Positions 8,446-16,908 of a stretch of 64,000 nucleotides of DNA are shown one piece after another. Source of the stretch: Streptomyces sp. CB02959 (GTDB taxonomy: Bacteria; Actinomycetota; Actinomycetes; Streptomycetales; Streptomycetaceae). Under the pieces are notes generated by a model that saw only the letters and a program-made list of their open reading frames with translations, was not told the DNA's origin and ran no database searches. The DNA lies in NCBI RefSeq assembly GCF_002803155.1, contig NZ_NNBP01000033.1:36782-100781 (forward strand). Direction: 5' to 3'. A program made the translations under genes and the position numbers. Within the stretch, counting starts at the first letter, position 1. Every line of letters begins with the position of its first letter.

Positions 8446-9087
8446 TCAGGACGAGGGGCCGGCGGGGTCATCGAGGCCGCGGGCCGCGACGAGGTGGGCG
8501 CTGCCGTCGTCCAGCCGGTAGGACAGCCCCACCACGGCCGCCTCACGGGCCGCCACCCGCCGGGCCAGCTCCCGGTAGCGGTCCAGCAGCAGGTCGACCG
8601 TGTGGCGCACGTGCTCGGCGAGGATCTCGTCGGGTTGCACGCGCCCGGCGGCCCGCGCCGCGAGCACGCTGGGGGTGACCCGCTCGACGACGTCCCGGAT
8701 GTAGCCGGTCGGCGTCACACCGGTTTCGAGTGCGGCGCAGGCGGCGGCGATCGCGCCGCACGAGTCGTGGCCGAGGACCACGACCAGCGGGCAGTCCAGC
8801 ACCTCCACCCCGTATTCGACGCTGCCCAGCACCTCCGCCCCCACGACGTGGCCCGCGGTGCGGACGACGAACAGGTCGCCCAGGCCGCGGTCGAAGATGA
8901 CCTCGGCAGCCAGGCGGGAGTCGGAGCACCCGAACAGCACGGCGAATGGACGCTGGGCCGGCGCGATCTCGGCGCGACGCGTGGCGTCCTGGTTGGGGTG
9001 CGCGGGCGCGCCCGCGATGAAGCGCTGGTTGCCGGCGAGCAGCAGCTCGAAGGCTTCACGAGGAGTGGGGGACGTCATGTCGCTCAT
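8446..9087 (-). CDS. Beta-class carbonic anhydrase
   Basis: A 213-residue beta-carbonic anhydrase that interconverts CO2 and bicarbonate in the cytoplasm. Zinc ligands are evident: Cys in LFGCSDSR and the His/Cys pair in LGHDSCGA, with the CxDSR Asp-Arg dyad. The length is typical. The gene is intact, unlike its ClC and nar neighbours. The ATG at 9087 follows a G-rich ribosome site; a second ATG lies at 9078. An upstream TATTGC-N5-GCAA element sits between this gene and the divergent narG remnant. Proximity to a nitrate reductase scar suggests a role in pH or bicarbonate supply during that metabolism (inference). Confidence 0.93.
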   Translation of the reverse strand: MSDMTSPTPREAFELLLAGNQRFIAGAPAHPNQDATRRAEIAPAQRPFAVLFGCSDSRLAAEVIFDRGLGDLFVVRTAGHVVGAEVLGSVEYGVEVLDCPLVVVLGHDSCGAIAAACAALETGVTPTGYIRDVVERVTPSVLAARAAGRVQPDEILAEHVRHTVDLLLDRYRELARRVAAREAAVVGLSYRLDDGSAHLVAARGLDDPAGPSS

Positions 9088-9195
9088 AGATCCCCACCCA
9101 CGACTCCGTCAATCACCCGGCCCATGCGGCCCCTCACCGACATCTCCCTGTTCCGCCCTTCACCGCACCGACTCAAAGTACATGCCGCTGGCAAA

Positions 9196-9210
9196 TATTG
9201 CAAAGCGCAA
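9196..9210. promoter_or_regulatory. TATTGC-N5-GCAA element, copy 3 (carbonic anhydrase / nar)
   Basis: TATTGCAAAGCGCAA lies in the divergent intergenic region between the carbonic anhydrase gene and the narG remnant. It could have controlled both. Confidence 0.65.
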
Positions 9211-9361
9211 GAAAAACTACGTATAACTCTCATCAACCCTTCCGTGGTGGCGCGTCGGGAACGCCGCGGCACGGCCAAGCTGATCCTGGTGGCACGCGAC
9301 CACCCGGCACGGGGACCGGAGTGGCCGGTGCCGCCACCCGCGCACCGTGAAAGGAGCGACC

Positions 9362-9887
9362 GTGGTGGTACGACGCGGTACCCGCAAGGAAGCCGAACGC
9401 GTTGCGGCGGTGGCCACGGAGCAGCTGCTGCGGATCGGAACGGCCTTGCGGAGGGCACCCACGACGCCGGACCTGCGGGCGGTCTACCGGACCGACCAGA
9501 GCGTCAACGACGCGCCCTACCGGGAACGTTGGGCCCATGACCAGGTTGTCCGCTCCACCCACGGGGTGAACTGCACCGGCTCGTGCTCGTGGAAGGTGTA
9601 CGTCAAGGACGGCGTGATCACCTGGGAGACGCGACCCCGACGTCCCGGCGATGGCGCACGCCCCGCTGGTGTACCAACTCCACGCCCTGCTCGCGATGGT
9701 CCTCTTCGCGCTCTGGCCCTTCAGCCGGCTCATCCACGCCTTCACCGCCCACGTCGGCTACCTGATCCGGCCGTACATCGTCTACCGCTCGCACGCCCGC
9801 GCCACGCCCTACCGCCACCCCGCCGCCGCCCGGCCCGCCGCGCGGAAACCCGCCGCCGGACGACGACAGAGCGACACCCGGCGCTGA
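9362..9887 (+). pseudogene. narG'-'narI deletion scar (nitrate reductase)
   Basis: GTG 9362 follows AAGGAG and begins the N-terminus of the respiratory nitrate reductase alpha subunit. RERWAHDQVVRSTHGVNCTG is followed by SCSWKVYVKDGVITWET, including the His and Cys ligands of the FS0 iron-sulphur cluster. Around 9625-9635 homology stops. In another frame the C-terminus of NarI begins (DPDVPAMAHAPLVYQLH, then FALWPFSRLIHAF and LIRPYIVYRS), ending at 9887. About 90 codons of narG are thus joined out of frame to about 80 codons of narI. The rest of narG, all of narH and narJ and most of narI are gone. No functional product is expected. Confidence 0.88.
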
Positions 9888-9933
9888 CGGGCAGGGCCAC
9901 CCGCCCCGTCGGGCCGTCCGCCGCCGGTGCCCC

Positions 9934-10518
9934 TCACCCCAGGCCCAGGCCGTCCCGCCCGCCCGACGCGAGCGGGTCCTCGACGAGCCCGCCTATCCGC
10001 CGCACCTCGTCGAAGGGGTCGACGGCCAGCTCGCCGGCGGCCTGGATGAGGGACCGCAACGTCGGTACCAGGCCCGCCCGTTGCTCGGCCGGCAACCGGC
10101 CGACCAGCGTGCGGATCTCGGCCCGGCGGTGCGCGAGGACCTGCTCCACCACGTCCCGTCCCGCTGCCGTGAGTCGCAGAACGACCTCGCGGCGGTTGTC
10201 CGGGTTGGTTCGGCGATCGACCAGGCCGACCGCTTCGAGCTTGTCGACCATCCGCATCGCGGTCGACGGGTTGACGCCCAGGGTGGCCGCCATCGCCACG
10301 AGCTTGAGGGGTTCGCAGCTCTCCAGCACCACCAGGGCCCGCAGCTGCGGCAGGGTCATGGCGTCGTCTATCGAGGCGAGGGCGCGTGCCGAGACGGCGA
10401 TCAGCAGACGGGACGCCGCCATGACGGCGACCGTGACCTCCTCGGCCTCCTCATCAAGATCAGACCACTCGGCGGGCCGGCCGGAGGGCTTCTGCGATGC
10501 GGCTTCGTCAATCGGCAT
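9934..10518 (-). CDS. MarR-family transcriptional regulator (paralogue 2)
   Basis: A 194-residue MarR protein starting MPIDEAASQ. Helix-turn-helix (LGVNPSTAMRMVDKLEAVGLV) and wing (NPDNRREVVLRL) are nearly identical to the paralogue at 5247. I choose ATG 10518 because CGGTATAAC lies seven bases before it, which suggests a leaderless transcript; the open frame extends to 10575 without a better signal. Together with paralogue 1 it brackets the ClC/DUF2180/carbonic anhydrase/nar region. A C-terminal extension of about 20 residues (SGGRDGLGLG) is Gly-rich. The ligand is unknown. Confidence 0.86.
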   Translation of the reverse strand: MPIDEAASQKPSGRPAEWSDLDEEAEEVTVAVMAASRLLIAVSARALASIDDAMTLPQLRALVVLESCEPLKLVAMAATLGVNPSTAMRMVDKLEAVGLVDRRTNPDNRREVVLRLTAAGRDVVEQVLAHRRAEIRTLVGRLPAEQRAGLVPTLRSLIQAAGELAVDPFDEVRRIGGLVEDPLASGGRDGLGLG

Positions 10519-10793
10519 GGGGAAGGTTATACCGGCCCGCCCGCAACCTCTGCCCTCACCGGCACCGTACGTCACCGGTTACCGCGCGTCCGCCGTTCCT
10601 TCCCGTCCCCATCCGCTGCGAGGTGCGGCGACGAACACCCCTGCGCCGTCACGCAGTTGCGCTCGACCGATCTCCGGCACCTCCCCCACAGAACGCCGAA
10701 ATCAAGCCACCGTTGACCGAAACCACTCCTGCCACACAACTCCGCATTGCCTTAATTTTAAGCTTCAAAAATCGCGAGGAGGGGCTTCCAGGA

Positions 10794-11249
10794 ATGGAAA
10801 TCGGCAGCAGAATCAGAGGGATTTCCGCTTCCACCGTGGGGCGTCGAGTGGCGACGTTCGGCGCGGTGGCGGGAATTGCCGCAGCGTCCGTGATTGCCGT
10901 CCCGGGCACCGCCAACGCGGCGCCGATCGCGGCCTACAACGGCGTATGCGGACCAGGATTCACGGTCATAGACTCCCTGCCCGTCGGAAACGAGGGGACG
11001 GTGTACCTCACGTACCAGAGGTCCTCGGGCAGCAATTGCGCGGTCAGTATCCGCAAGGGGACGGGCGGAACGGTCCCCATGTCGGTATTCCTCATGCGTT
11101 CCGACGATTCCTCGACCTGGATCTCGGACGAGGGGGATTACACGACGTACGCCGGCCCCGTGTGGGTCAACGCCAGAGGTGCGTGCGTGGACTGGGGCGG
11201 CGTCGTCGGCGGCGGCTACAGCCACCGGGAGAACGACCACTGCGGCTAG
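10794..11249 (+). CDS. sapA: SapA-like spore-associated secreted protein
   Basis: A 151-residue exported protein. It has an N-terminal Sec signal peptide (VATFGAVAGIAAASVIAVPG, cleavage near ANA-AP) and a mature part starting PIAAYNGVCGPGF. The pattern of three or four Cys, the GTVYLTYQ motif, YTTYAGPVWV and the C-terminal WGG...HCG ending match the Streptomyces spore-associated protein A family. The ATG at 10794 is preceded by GAGGAGG at good spacing. It is a single-gene unit ending at a strong hairpin terminator. The role in the spore coat or surface is known only by family; symbol assignment is tentative. Confidence 0.78.
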   Translation: MEIGSRIRGISASTVGRRVATFGAVAGIAAASVIAVPGTANAAPIAAYNGVCGPGFTVIDSLPVGNEGTVYLTYQRSSGSNCAVSIRKGTGGTVPMSVFLMRSDDSSTWISDEGDYTTYAGPVWVNARGACVDWGGVVGGGYSHRENDHCG

Positions 11250-11310
11250 GAGGGACCGGCCCCCGGCGATCCGGCGTCCGGCTGGCGCCCGGCCGCCGGT
11301 GCCACCTCGT

Positions 11311-11340
11311 CGGGGCCGCGCCGTCAGTGGCGCGGCCCCG
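11311..11340. terminator. Bidirectional terminator hairpin
   Basis: CGGGGCCGCGCC / GGCGCGGCCCCG is a perfect 12-bp stem with a 6-base loop. It lies between the convergent sapA-like gene and the methyltransferase gene. Confidence 0.85.
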
Positions 11341-11345
11341 GAGAT

Positions 11346-12224
11346 TCACACGCGTTCCGCGGCGATCAGCAGGTACTGGAAGCTGCCGTTGCGGTAGGCG
11401 TTGAGGAAGGTGTCCTCGATGCCCGTGACCAGGTGGTCGGCTTGGCGGCGAAGTTCCCAGTACGGCAGCGCGGCCTCCGTCAGGTCCTCGACGTGCACGG
11501 GGACGAGCCGGTTGCGGGCCATGGCGCGGAAGTACTCCGAGCGCGGGTGGATGTCGCAGATGTAGTGGGCGTTGATGAGCGACACCTCGCGCGAGGCGCG
11601 CCCGTACGAGTCGTTGTAGCAGCCGGTGATCGTGACGTAGCGGCCACCGCGCCGGAGCAGCCGCGCGTGCTCCGCGAACAGCAGCTCCAGTTCGACGTAC
11701 ATGGTCGACTCGTTGTTCCACGACGCCGCGTACGCGCCGGCGGTGAAGCCGGTGTCGAGCATGTTGCGGTGGTGGTAGCGCACCTTGTCGTCGATACCGC
11801 GTTTGCGGGCCTGCTCGTTGGCGAAGTCGGCCTGCTTGGCGGAGATCGTGACCCCGTCGGAGTGGCAGCCGTAGCGCAGGTGCGCGACCACGCTGCCGCC
11901 CCCGCGCCCGCACCCGGCGTCGAAGACCCGGTCGGTCGGCGCGACGTCACCGAGGTGGGAGGCGAGGAGTTCGGCCTGGGCGTGCTCCAGCCGGTGCAGT
12001 TCTCCGGTGACCCGCTCACGGCGGAGGTCGGGGTTCTGCTCGTCCAGTACCGACCAGTCGGCGTCCCCGATGCCGTAGTGGTGGTGGTACAGGTCGTCGA
12101 TCTTTCCGAGTTCGAGGTTGACCGGGTTTTCCTCGGCGTTCCAGTAGTCCGCGACCCGTGACTGGTACGTGGACTGGGTCGGCACCGGTGTGCGTGCTGC
12201 GGTGTCGGCGTGTGCGATGGTCAA
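11346..12224 (-). CDS. Geranyl diphosphate 2-C-methyltransferase
   Basis: A 292-residue SAM-dependent methyltransferase. VFDAGCGRGGGSV is the SAM-binding motif I, and the fold continues with NNESTMYVEL and a C-terminal sheet. It methylates C2 of geranyl diphosphate to give 2-methyl-GPP, the substrate of the adjacent 2-methylisoborneol synthase. Start TTG 12224 is preceded by AAGGAG six bases upstream; there is no ATG nearby. It is the third gene of the encapsulin-terpene cyclase operon, 32 bases after the cyclase stop. The organisation matches known 2-methylisoborneol clusters in Streptomyces. Confidence 0.92.
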   Translation of the reverse strand: MTIAHADTAARTPVPTQSTYQSRVADYWNAEENPVNLELGKIDDLYHHHYGIGDADWSVLDEQNPDLRRERVTGELHRLEHAQAELLASHLGDVAPTDRVFDAGCGRGGGSVVAHLRYGCHSDGVTISAKQADFANEQARKRGIDDKVRYHHRNMLDTGFTAGAYAASWNNESTMYVELELLFAEHARLLRRGGRYVTITGCYNDSYGRASREVSLINAHYICDIHPRSEYFRAMARNRLVPVHVEDLTEAALPYWELRRQADHLVTGIEDTFLNAYRNGSFQYLLIAAERV

Positions 12225-12256
12225 CGGTGACTCCTTGCAGTGGTGCGTGGATCGGT

Positions 12257-13315
12257 CTACCAGTAGTTGGGCAACTGGTAGCGTTCGGTGTTGGTGGCGT
12301 GCCACTCGTGGTTGCCGGCGACCCAGTCGGTCAGGCCCCGGACGTACTTTTCGAGGAGGGGCGAGAGGGCGCACAGCGGCGCCGACTCCGCCTCGAACGC
12401 CTCGAAGACCTGGTTGTGGATCTCGACGCTCTTCAGGTAGGCGGCCTTCAGGCCGCGCTTGTCGTTGGCGGCCACCACCTGCGGCAGGTTCAGGTGGTTC
12501 GGGTCACTGGCCAGTTCCTTGGTGAAGGAATAGAGGTCGTTGACGATGGTGGTGGCGTTGCAGGCCAGGGCGGTGACCCGCTGGACCTCGGGCCGGGCGT
12601 AGAGGACTTCGGGCAGTTCGTAGCCGTCCACGGCGTCGACCAGGGACAGGCAGGGGCGGAAGTTGTTGAACTGCCGCATCACCAGGTACTCCCAGACCTG
12701 CGGTGCGTACCGCGACTCCGCCCAGGAGGCCTCCGCGAGGTAGCCGAGGTGCAGCCGGGCCATGTCATGGACGAACCGGCCGGTCTGACTGGGGGTCGCG
12801 ACAGCCGCGTAGTCCTGCAGGGCCCAGTGGTACGAGCGCAGGGGGCCGTCGGCCTGCACACCGCGGCGCCACTCCTCCTCGTATACGGGGGTGCTGTGGA
12901 ACGGGTCGAGGGCCGACTGGGCGATGATCAGACGGCCGCCCAGGCTGCTGCGCGCGGCGCCCCGGCCTTCGTCCTCCTCGCAGTAGCAGCTGTCGACGAT
13001 GTTCTCGGCCAGCAGCAACTTGCCGGCGACGGTGAGGCGTTCGAGGTCGGCCGCACCGGGATGCTGGAGGACGACGGCCCGGCCGACCTGGAACTCCGCG
13101 AAGTCACCGGTCCACTGCGCGGGGAAGAGATCCAACTCGCGGGCCCAGAGCTCCAGCCTGCGGTCGATCTCCTTGGCCTTTTCCGGGTCGGCGGGGGCGG
13201 CGGGCCGGTACTTCAGCCCGGGGACGGCCCCGCCGCGGCGGGCCCGAAGGTCGCGGGCGAGGTTCGGCGGGCCGGGCATCGAGAACCCGGCGGCGGTGTT
13301 GGGGGGCGTGCTCAT
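12257..13315 (-). CDS. 2-Methylisoborneol synthase (family 2 encapsulin cargo terpene cyclase)
   Basis: A 352-residue class I terpene cyclase converting 2-methyl-GPP to the earthy odorant 2-methylisoborneol. The first metal motif reads VDSCYCEEDEG (the usual form is DDCYCED). The second is NDLYSFTKELASD, the NSE/DTE site. Characterised homologues have a long disordered Pro-rich N-terminus used for loading into family 2 encapsulins. Here only about 30 residues precede the catalytic fold (PGPPNLARDLRARRGG), so the loading peptide is short or differently placed. The gene lies 18 bases after the encapsulin gene. Confidence 0.92.
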   Translation of the reverse strand: MSTPPNTAAGFSMPGPPNLARDLRARRGGAVPGLKYRPAAPADPEKAKEIDRRLELWARELDLFPAQWTGDFAEFQVGRAVVLQHPGAADLERLTVAGKLLLAENIVDSCYCEEDEGRGAARSSLGGRLIIAQSALDPFHSTPVYEEEWRRGVQADGPLRSYHWALQDYAAVATPSQTGRFVHDMARLHLGYLAEASWAESRYAPQVWEYLVMRQFNNFRPCLSLVDAVDGYELPEVLYARPEVQRVTALACNATTIVNDLYSFTKELASDPNHLNLPQVVAANDKRGLKAAYLKSVEIHNQVFEAFEAESAPLCALSPLLEKYVRGLTDWVAGNHEWHATNTERYQLPNYW

Positions 13316-13333
13316 GGTTCGTACTCCACCGGG

Positions 13334-14776
13334 TCAGTCGGCGCTCCGGCCGAGCTGGACGTTCTCCAGGATTCCGACGGCGTCGGGCACGAGGATGGCT
13401 TGCGAGTAGTAGGCGGTGACGAGGTACTTGATGATGGCGGCCTGGTCGACGCCCATGAAGCGGACGTTCAGACCCGGCTGGAACTCCTCGGGGATGCCGG
13501 TCTGGTACAGGCCGACGACTCCCTGGTCCGCCTCGCCGGTACGCAGCGCGATGATGCTGCTGGTGTGCGCGTCGCCGATCGGGATCTTGCCGCACGGGAA
13601 GATCGGGACGCCCCGCCAGGCAGGGACCTCGTGCCCGTCGACGTCCGCCGTGCCCGGCACCAGACCGCGTTTGTTGCACTGCCGGAAGAAGGCGGCAATC
13701 GCCTTCGGATGGGCCAGGAACAGCCGTGTCTTGCGGCGCATGGACAACAGCTCGTCCATGTCGTCGGGGGTCGGCGGGCCGGTGTAGGTGCTGATGCGCT
13801 GGCCGTAGTCGGCGTTGTGCAGCAGTCCGAACTCCCGATTGTTGACCAGTTCCCACTCCTGGCGCTCGCGGATCTCCTCCACAGTGAGCCGGAGTTGCTG
13901 CTGGGTCTGGTCCATGGGTTCGTTGTAGAGGTCGGCTACCCGACTGTGCACCCGGAGCACGGTCTGGGTCAGGGAGAGTTCGTACTCGCGCGGGGCGAGT
14001 TCGTAGTCGACGTATCCGCCGGACAGTGTCGGCTCGCCGACGTGTCCCGCCTGCACCGGCACATCCGCTTCCCCCTTGCGGTTCATGGGGAGCTGCTGCC
14101 GCTCCGCGTACGCCGCCAGGTGCGCGGCCAGGGACGGCGCGCGGTCGGTGAACTCCCGGATCACGTCCCAGGGCAGCACCAGCAGCACGCCCGCCGTCTC
14201 GGCGCGGACCGAGCTCAACCACAGCGGGTCGGGCCGGCCGATCGCCTCGTCCCCCATCTGGTCGCCGTCCGTGACGACGCCGACGATCTCCTCCTCGCCG
14301 TACTTCCCGGCCTGGTAGCGGGCGAAGCGGCCGTGGACGACGAGGTACGCCTCGGTGGCGGGCTGCCCGGCCTCGAAGAGGACCTGGCCGGCCCGGACCT
14401 CCCGGACGCTGAAGCGGCCGGCGATCTCCTTGAGGACCTCGATGTCGTCGTAGCCGCGCAGGACGGGCAGTTCGGTGAGGGTCTCCGGGATCACCTTGAT
14501 GTGGTCCGCACCGTTCTGCTCGAACTGGACCCGGCCCCGGCCGACTCGGAGTTGCAGACGCCGGTTGACCCGGTAGGTGCCACCCTTGACATCCACCCAC
14601 GGGAGCATCTTCAGCAGCCACCGCGAGGTGATGGCCTGCATCTGCGGCTCGGACTTGGTGGTGGTGGCGAGTTGGCGCGCGGCCTGTGTGCTGAGACTGG
14701 TCCGTGCGCTGTCTGCGGGTGGTTCGAGTACGGGCTCTTCGGTGGCGGAACCGGTGACGCTGTCCGGTGTGGACAC
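13334..14776 (-). CDS. eshA: Family 2B encapsulin shell protein (EshA-like) with cNMP-binding domain
   Basis: A 480-residue HK97-fold shell protein of the EshA group. Residues about 95-225 form an inserted cyclic-nucleotide-binding-like domain (GQVLFEAGQPATEAYLVVHG). The remainder is the encapsulin fold, ending with VPDAVGILENVQLG. Family 2B encapsulins assemble nanocompartments and package a terpene cyclase, here the adjacent 2-methylisoborneol synthase. GTG 14776 follows GGGAGGG. It is the first gene of the operon, with a 580-base upstream region carrying CGAAACAGGC repeats. Whether the inserted domain binds a nucleotide cannot be told from the sequence. Confidence 0.92.
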   Translation of the reverse strand: MSTPDSVTGSATEEPVLEPPADSARTSLSTQAARQLATTTKSEPQMQAITSRWLLKMLPWVDVKGGTYRVNRRLQLRVGRGRVQFEQNGADHIKVIPETLTELPVLRGYDDIEVLKEIAGRFSVREVRAGQVLFEAGQPATEAYLVVHGRFARYQAGKYGEEEIVGVVTDGDQMGDEAIGRPDPLWLSSVRAETAGVLLVLPWDVIREFTDRAPSLAAHLAAYAERQQLPMNRKGEADVPVQAGHVGEPTLSGGYVDYELAPREYELSLTQTVLRVHSRVADLYNEPMDQTQQQLRLTVEEIRERQEWELVNNREFGLLHNADYGQRISTYTGPPTPDDMDELLSMRRKTRLFLAHPKAIAAFFRQCNKRGLVPGTADVDGHEVPAWRGVPIFPCGKIPIGDAHTSSIIALRTGEADQGVVGLYQTGIPEEFQPGLNVRFMGVDQAAIIKYLVTAYYSQAILVPDAVGILENVQLGRSAD

Positions 14777-15315
14777 ATTCCCTCCCGGGACGTGAACAGA
14801 GGTGAGCAGAACGGCCAGTGGTGCGCAGGGTGGCCGTGCGCAGGGACAAGCGAAACAGGCGAGAGATCATCTCGGTACGGCGTGAAGGGGGGCGGCTTCG
14901 TATTCCGAGGGCGCAAACACCGGGATGTTGCAGACAGATCCGAATCCCGCTTCAATACGCCCCTCACTCACGGCGCTTGCCAGGCATACACGCGCCGGAA
15001 CAGGGAATATCAACATCCCTCGTACGTGTCTGTTTCGCACAACGATCCGAAACAGGCAACGGGGCTCTCCCTGGCGCAAGGCGCGTGCCGCCGCATCCCG
15101 TCCGGCACCCTGTCCGGCCTGCCACGCGGTGCAGACGCAACGCGGCGGCAGACATGCGGCTTCCCCGGGAAAGTGTGACTGCGAACCACCGCTCCGCAGG
15201 CCGGCCTTCCGGGTGTGCCGGCCACCGTCGAGGACGGATCCGTCCGGAGCCCGGACACCACCCCCGTGCTCGTGGAGCCGTTAGGCCGCAACCGGGTGCG
15301 TCCCTGGAACGAACG
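14777..15315. promoter_or_regulatory. Upstream region of the encapsulin operon with repeated CGAAACAGGC
   Basis: No gene is supported here. CGAAACAGGC occurs at 14851-14860 and again at 15048-15057. The second copy is paired with CTGTTTCG at 15030-15037 to make an 8-bp inverted repeat with a 10-base spacer. A further inverted copy lies at 16296-16305. I infer an operator for the encapsulin operon. Confidence 0.4.
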
Positions 15316-15353
15316 ATGCGCCCCGCCCCTGCCGAAGCAGGGACGGGGCGCAT
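15316..15353. terminator. Strong intrinsic terminator
   Basis: A 17-bp stem with one mismatch (ATGCGCCCCGCCCCTGC against GCAGGGACGGGGCGCAT) and a CGAA loop. It begins 7 bases beyond the stop of the small reverse-strand gene at 15360. Confidence 0.85.
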
Positions 15354-15359
15354 GGCCCC

Positions 15360-15527
15360 TCAGCTCGTGGTCGGGTGTGGCTGTGCGGACTTCGCCCAGA
15401 TGGCGAGCAGTTGCTCGTACTCGGCTTGTTCCTCGGGCCATAGCGGCCGACCGACTCGGGCGGCCATGAACGCGCGTATCCGTTCGTTGGCCTCGGCAGT
15501 GGCGTCTGGGACGCATGTGGGCGTCAT
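15360..15527 (-). CDS. Small conserved-type protein, 55 aa
   Basis: A 55-residue acidic protein, reading EANERIRAFMAARVGRPLWP and then EEQAEYEQLLAIWAKSAQ after an N-terminal MTPTCVPDAT. GC-rich third positions and a strong terminator directly downstream support a real gene. It resembles the 64-residue protein at 57252-57446, which reads EANDSIRRFVRARHGLAWTA and then QDMAEYAVLLEIWTVAVR; the two are paralogues of a small family. Such proteins are common in Streptomyces, but I know no function. It may be a small partner or regulator protein. Confidence 0.7.
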   Translation of the reverse strand: MTPTCVPDATAEANERIRAFMAARVGRPLWPEEQAEYEQLLAIWAKSAQPHPTTS

Positions 15528-16908
15528 GTCGCAGATGATAGGTGCCTGAGTGGTCTGCGGCCATTACCGCTTTTGGATGACGTTCACAAGCTCTGCCCCT
15601 GATGTGACGTTTCCTCACCATCCACGATGCCGCGGGCCATCAGATCCTCGCCCACCGGACAGCCCCGGAACGGGTGACAGCGCGGGCGCCGCGGCACACG
15701 TTCACAGATCCTGCGCAGCCACGGCCGCCGGGCGACGGGAAGCCGCGCCAGGGCGCGGAGGCGGGCGTATCCGGGAAGCGCGGCCCGCGATGCCGGAGCA
15801 CTCGACGCGGCGCCGCATCGCGCGCACGCGAACACCGCCACACGCTCTCCGCGCCCCTCCGGCCAACGGATTGCCCTTGCTTACCGGAACCGAGAGAAAT
15901 CCGTTCCGAGCGCCCTGGCAACTGGTTTACCGGAGTGTGGCGCGCCATTACCGGAGAGGGGGAGAATCTTTATCGACGGATCTCAGCCCGTCGGCTGCTT
16001 TGCGCCAGTTCGATTGACTGTTGACGCGGATAGCGCCCCCTTCCGTCCACTACCGAGCGTAACCATTTGAACTTTTTGTGCCGAATGTTGCATTTTTGGC
16101 CATTGCCGACTTTCGGCCTTTTGGGAATCCCGGGCGATCGAGGCGTCGGCGTTCCGGGTGGACCGTGGACGGCGCGAACCAGCAGGTGGTGAACCTCGTG
16201 TGATGCTGCGTCACACGGTGGCCCAACCCATGGAGAACGGTCGGGTTGATCCTTCTTCGTTGTGTGCAAGGGCGCATTTTTATTGGCCTACACCTGCCTG
16301 TTTCGCCCTCCGGTCGGGTCCTACGTTCTTCAACGACCCATTCGGTCGGATCGGAAAGGGGCATGGGGATTCCTGGTTCCACCTTTGGCCGGGCCGTAAA
16401 AAGTGCCGGAGGGTGAGCCCGGGGAACCTCGTTCAGCGTCACGCCCATGGGTGAGAAACGTCTGCGCAGGGGCGGAAAGGTCGACGGCGTCGCTCTCCTA
16501 CGCCAGGAATTCAACCGGAGAGCCGTCTTCCCTTGGCCATCCGTGTTACGCCTGAAGGTGGATGTCGCATTCTCCCGGCTCGGCGTGCCGTGATCCGTCC
16601 GACTGTGTTCGCAAGGTGAGAAGGCTCGGCACACATTTCCGTCCGGCAGCGATGTCCTGCGCATCGCCGTAGGGACGGCGCGGAAATCTCGCATTCTTTC
16701 GGGTCTGGTCCCGGTGGTCGGCACGACCGCGCCTGCGGCGTGCCCGCACCGGCCCGGCCGACGCGCTCATCACGGTGAACGCGCTCTGCTGCACCGCACC
16801 ACGGCACGCCTCCCCCGGCACTGCGGCACGCCACGGGCTCGTCCCGACCGCAGTTCCGGTGAATCGCATTCGCCCGCACAACGCGTATGACGCGCTCAAG
16901 GAGCTCGC
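15528..16908. other. Long intergenic region, no supported gene
   Basis: About 1.4 kb with lower GC than its surroundings, especially 16040-16100 and 16260-16400. Open frames here have poor codon bias and no recognisable motifs. An inverted copy of CGAAACAGGC lies at 16296-16305. It probably holds the promoter and control region for the diaminopropionate cluster that starts at 16909. Confidence 0.6.

Noticed and set aside
12158..15178. A forward open frame of more than 1,000 codons over the encapsulin operon
   Set aside because: It runs antisense to three confidently assigned genes; composition is typical of a shadow frame.
16050..16724. A 224-codon reverse frame in the long intergenic region
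   Set aside because: Arg/Pro/Thr-rich with poor codon bias and no motif; the region has lower GC and appears non-coding.
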